From assembly GCA_031284475.1 (NCBI GenBank), contig JAISZV010000059.1:1-8310 (forward strand): DNA of 8,310 nt, written 5' to 3'. The notes beneath the pieces were generated by a model. That model did not search any database. It had not been told where the DNA came from and was given only the letters and a program-made list of their open reading frames with translations. The stretch is from Proteiniphilum sp. (GTDB lineage: Bacteria; Bacteroidota; Bacteroidia; Bacteroidales; Dysgonomonadaceae). The translations under genes and the position numbers were made by a program. Below, one piece after another: positions 6,422-8,310 of the stretch (position 1 is the stretch's first letter; each line of letters opens with the position of its first letter).

Positions 6422-8260
6422 ATGATTCGTAAGATGAAAAAAATTCAATATATAGCAATAGCGGCGCTGATGCTGTTTACAACCGTATCATGCAACGACG
6501 AATTTATGGAAAAGCGTCCGTTGGACAAAATAAACGACGGATACTATTGGAAGAGCGTCAATGACTTGAAATTGTACGTTAACAATCTCTACAACAGGAA
6601 TGATTTGCTGGCCCGTGACGACGGCTGGGCAACAATGGGCCCCCACGGATGGGACGCTACCGACGGTAGCGATACCGAAATCTATTTTAAATACAATACG
6701 CGGTTAAATGGCGAAAATACCATACCCGACAACGGCAACGGATGGGGTACTTCCGACTGGGAAGCCCTGCGCGACATTAATTACTTCCTCGACAACTACA
6801 AAAAAGTGGAAGAAACGGCCGGGGAAGAGGCCGTGAAACAGTACGTAGGAGAAGCGCTGTTTTTCCGTGCCATTTTCTATTTCGGAAAATTAAAAAGATA
6901 CGGCGACCTGCCGCTGTCGGCTACCACCGTAACGCCTACTTCCGAAATATTATATCAGAATCGCAGCCCTCGTAACGAAGTGGTTGATTTCATCATGAAC
7001 GACCTCGACAAAGCCGTTAACTATTTGCCGGCTCGTGGAAGCGGCTCATGGAACGGAAGGGTGACAAAAGAAACGGCAATGGCTTTGCAAGCCCGCATAG
7101 CCCTTTATGAAGGAACTTGGGAAAAATACCATGCCAACGACAATTTCAAAGCGGCTGTCAACCAAAGCGCTCAATTCCTCGAAAAGGCCGCCAAAGTATC
7201 GGGCGACCTCATAACCCTGTCGGGAACCAACGGTTATCCGGCTTTGGTGGGCGTAGGCGCGGAAAACGGCTACCGTGATTTGTTCAATCAACCGAATTAC
7301 GACTCGAACAAAGAGGTTATTTTCTATCGTAAATACTTGACCGGAGCATCAACCAACCACTGGTCGGGTTATTCGTATTGCAGCGGCGGACGAGGCGCAA
7401 GCAAAAACCTGATAGACTCTTACCTAAAACTCGACGGTACTCCCGTTGCGCCGGGTTACGACGACGCCACGCTGCTGAAAGCGGCCGAAGGGCGAGACCC
7501 CCGTCTGGAACAAACCATCCAGATTAATGACGGAAAACATTATGTGTGGGAGCAAGCCAATCCTAAACGCTATTTCATTGCTCCCATTTTCGACGGTTGG
7601 GACGGCGACGAATCTGCCCTTACAGGTTATTCGATTTATAAGGGACATAACTTCCGTTATACCAATAGCGGCGATTACAGCGACGTGCGGAACGGGCTTC
7701 TCTATTTCCGTTACGGCGAAGTATTGTTGATTTACGCCGAAGCCAAAGCCGAACTGGGTACGATTACGCAGGCGGACTTGGACAAGAGTATCAACAAACT
7801 GCGCGAGCGTGTAGGTATGCCGAATATGACGACAAGCGTAGCCATCGATCCGAATTTCGAGTTTGCCAATCTATCGCCGGTTATACAGGCCATACGCCGT
7901 GAGCGTAAGGTAGAATTGGCGTGCGAAGGGTTCCGTTCGGACGATATTATGCGCTGGGCCGCCGCCGGCGAACTCATTGCAGGTAAAATACCGGTTGGCG
8001 CTAAATTAGCGCAATGGCAAGGTTTCAAGTTTTCGGAACAGCCGTTGGGTGAATCCGAAGTAGGCCGTCAGGAAGCTTTTGAAGGAAGAATTGCCGGATT
8101 AGTTACAGACGCCAACGGATATATAAAACCATTCAAAAACACTTTGAATGGCGGCACGGAAGGCTATAAATTCAATGTAAACAGGGATTATCTCTATCCT
8201 ATTCCTACCAATCAGTTGACATTGAATCCCGACCTGAAACAGAACCCCGGAGGGAATTAA
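6422..8260 (+). CDS. SusD/RagB-family substrate-binding surface lipoprotein
   Basis: This 612-residue lipoprotein is the lid and binding partner of the SusC-like barrel. The signal peptide ends in lipobox TVSC with Cys24, followed by NDE, an acidic run typical of surface-exposed lipoproteins. The SusD-like N-terminal domain includes WEALRDINYFLDN (113-125), the helical-repeat segment GEALFFRAIFYFGKLKRYGDLPL (parts of 143-165) and ETAMALQARIALYEGTW (217-233). The C-terminal RagB/SusD domain shows LLYFRYGEVLLIYAEAKAELG (within 426-446), INKLRERVGMP (457-467), IRRERKVELACEGFRSDDIMRW (within 491-512) and the closing YLYPIPTNQLTLNPDLKQNPG (within 590-610). Met5 (6434) is an equally usable start. 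The frame is intact and family length is somewhat above the common 500-600. The ligand is not readable from sequence; the many Trp, Tyr and Asn residues fit glycan binding but do not prove it. Confidence 0.97.
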   Translation: MIRKMKKIQYIAIAALMLFTTVSCNDEFMEKRPLDKINDGYYWKSVNDLKLYVNNLYNRNDLLARDDGWATMGPHGWDATDGSDTEIYFKYNTRLNGENTIPDNGNGWGTSDWEALRDINYFLDNYKKVEETAGEEAVKQYVGEALFFRAIFYFGKLKRYGDLPLSATTVTPTSEILYQNRSPRNEVVDFIMNDLDKAVNYLPARGSGSWNGRVTKETAMALQARIALYEGTWEKYHANDNFKAAVNQSAQFLEKAAKVSGDLITLSGTNGYPALVGVGAENGYRDLFNQPNYDSNKEVIFYRKYLTGASTNHWSGYSYCSGGRGASKNLIDSYLKLDGTPVAPGYDDATLLKAAEGRDPRLEQTIQINDGKHYVWEQANPKRYFIAPIFDGWDGDESALTGYSIYKGHNFRYTNSGDYSDVRNGLLYFRYGEVLLIYAEAKAELGTITQADLDKSINKLRERVGMPNMTTSVAIDPNFEFANLSPVIQAIRRERKVELACEGFRSDDIMRWAAAGELIAGKIPVGAKLAQWQGFKFSEQPLGESEVGRQEAFEGRIAGLVTDANGYIKPFKNTLNGGTEGYKFNVNRDYLYPIPTNQLTLNPDLKQNPGGN

Positions 8261-8279
8261 AAAATTGTTCCTCAGCAAA

Positions 8280-8310
8280 CCCAGATTTGTTCCGGCCGGA
8301 CCAAATCGGG
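8280..8310 (+). terminator. Strong hairpin after the SusD-like gene, possibly a terminator, at window edge
   Basis: CCCAGATTTG (8280-8289) pairs with CAAATCGGG (8302-8310) apart from a bulged A. The interior holds the perfect palindrome TCCGGCCGGA (8291-8300), so most of the 31 bases can fold. It begins 20 bases after the susD stop. A U tract, if any, lies beyond the window, so I cannot tell a terminator from an attenuator or a stabilising processing hairpin before a downstream gene. Confidence 0.5.

Overview
The window looks like a chromosomal segment from a member of the Bacteroidales (Bacteroidota). It carries a SusC/RagA-SusD/RagB outer-membrane pair, a NigD-like lipoprotein, and a TAnnTTTG-type promoter box. 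Its AT-rich gene-free stretches lack Shine-Dalgarno-like sites. I cannot place it to genus. All genes read on the plus strand.

Layout. (1) Positions 2-1450 hold the 3' part of a SulP/SLC26-type anion permease with its C-terminal STAS domain; its first residues lie upstream of the window. (2) Positions 1462-1680 hold what I read as a decayed fragment of ygiQ, a large radical-SAM family protein. It is split over two reading frames, interrupted by a stop, and ends in a stop. (3) Positions 1681-1842 are non-coding; they hold an inverted repeat and a weak promoter candidate. (4) Positions 1843-2577 encode a NigD-like lipoprotein, followed by a strong hairpin (2637-2670) acting as a probable terminator. 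(5) Positions 2578-3204 are a 627-base gene-free region with that terminator, a perfect 29-base direct repeat (2669-2697 and 2734-2762), a good Bacteroidota -7 box (TATCTTTG, 2802-2809), and a very AT-rich leader of about 390 bases. (6) Positions 3205-6411 (SusC-like) and 6422-8260 (SusD-like) are 10 bases apart and form an operon. The last 31 bases (8280-8310) fold into a strong hairpin whose continuation is cut off.

How the genes work together. The SusC-like barrel and the SusD-like surface lipoprotein should form a TonB-energised 'pedal-bin' importer for a glycan, peptide or similar oligomer. No enzyme, sensor or sigma factor is visible, so the substrate cannot be assigned. The permease and the NigD-like lipoprotein are probably separate transcription units. 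The least ordinary parts are the ygiQ relic and the regulatory region between the NigD-like gene and susC. I see no CRISPR array, tRNA, rRNA or insertion sequence, and nothing that clearly amounts to a new multi-gene system.
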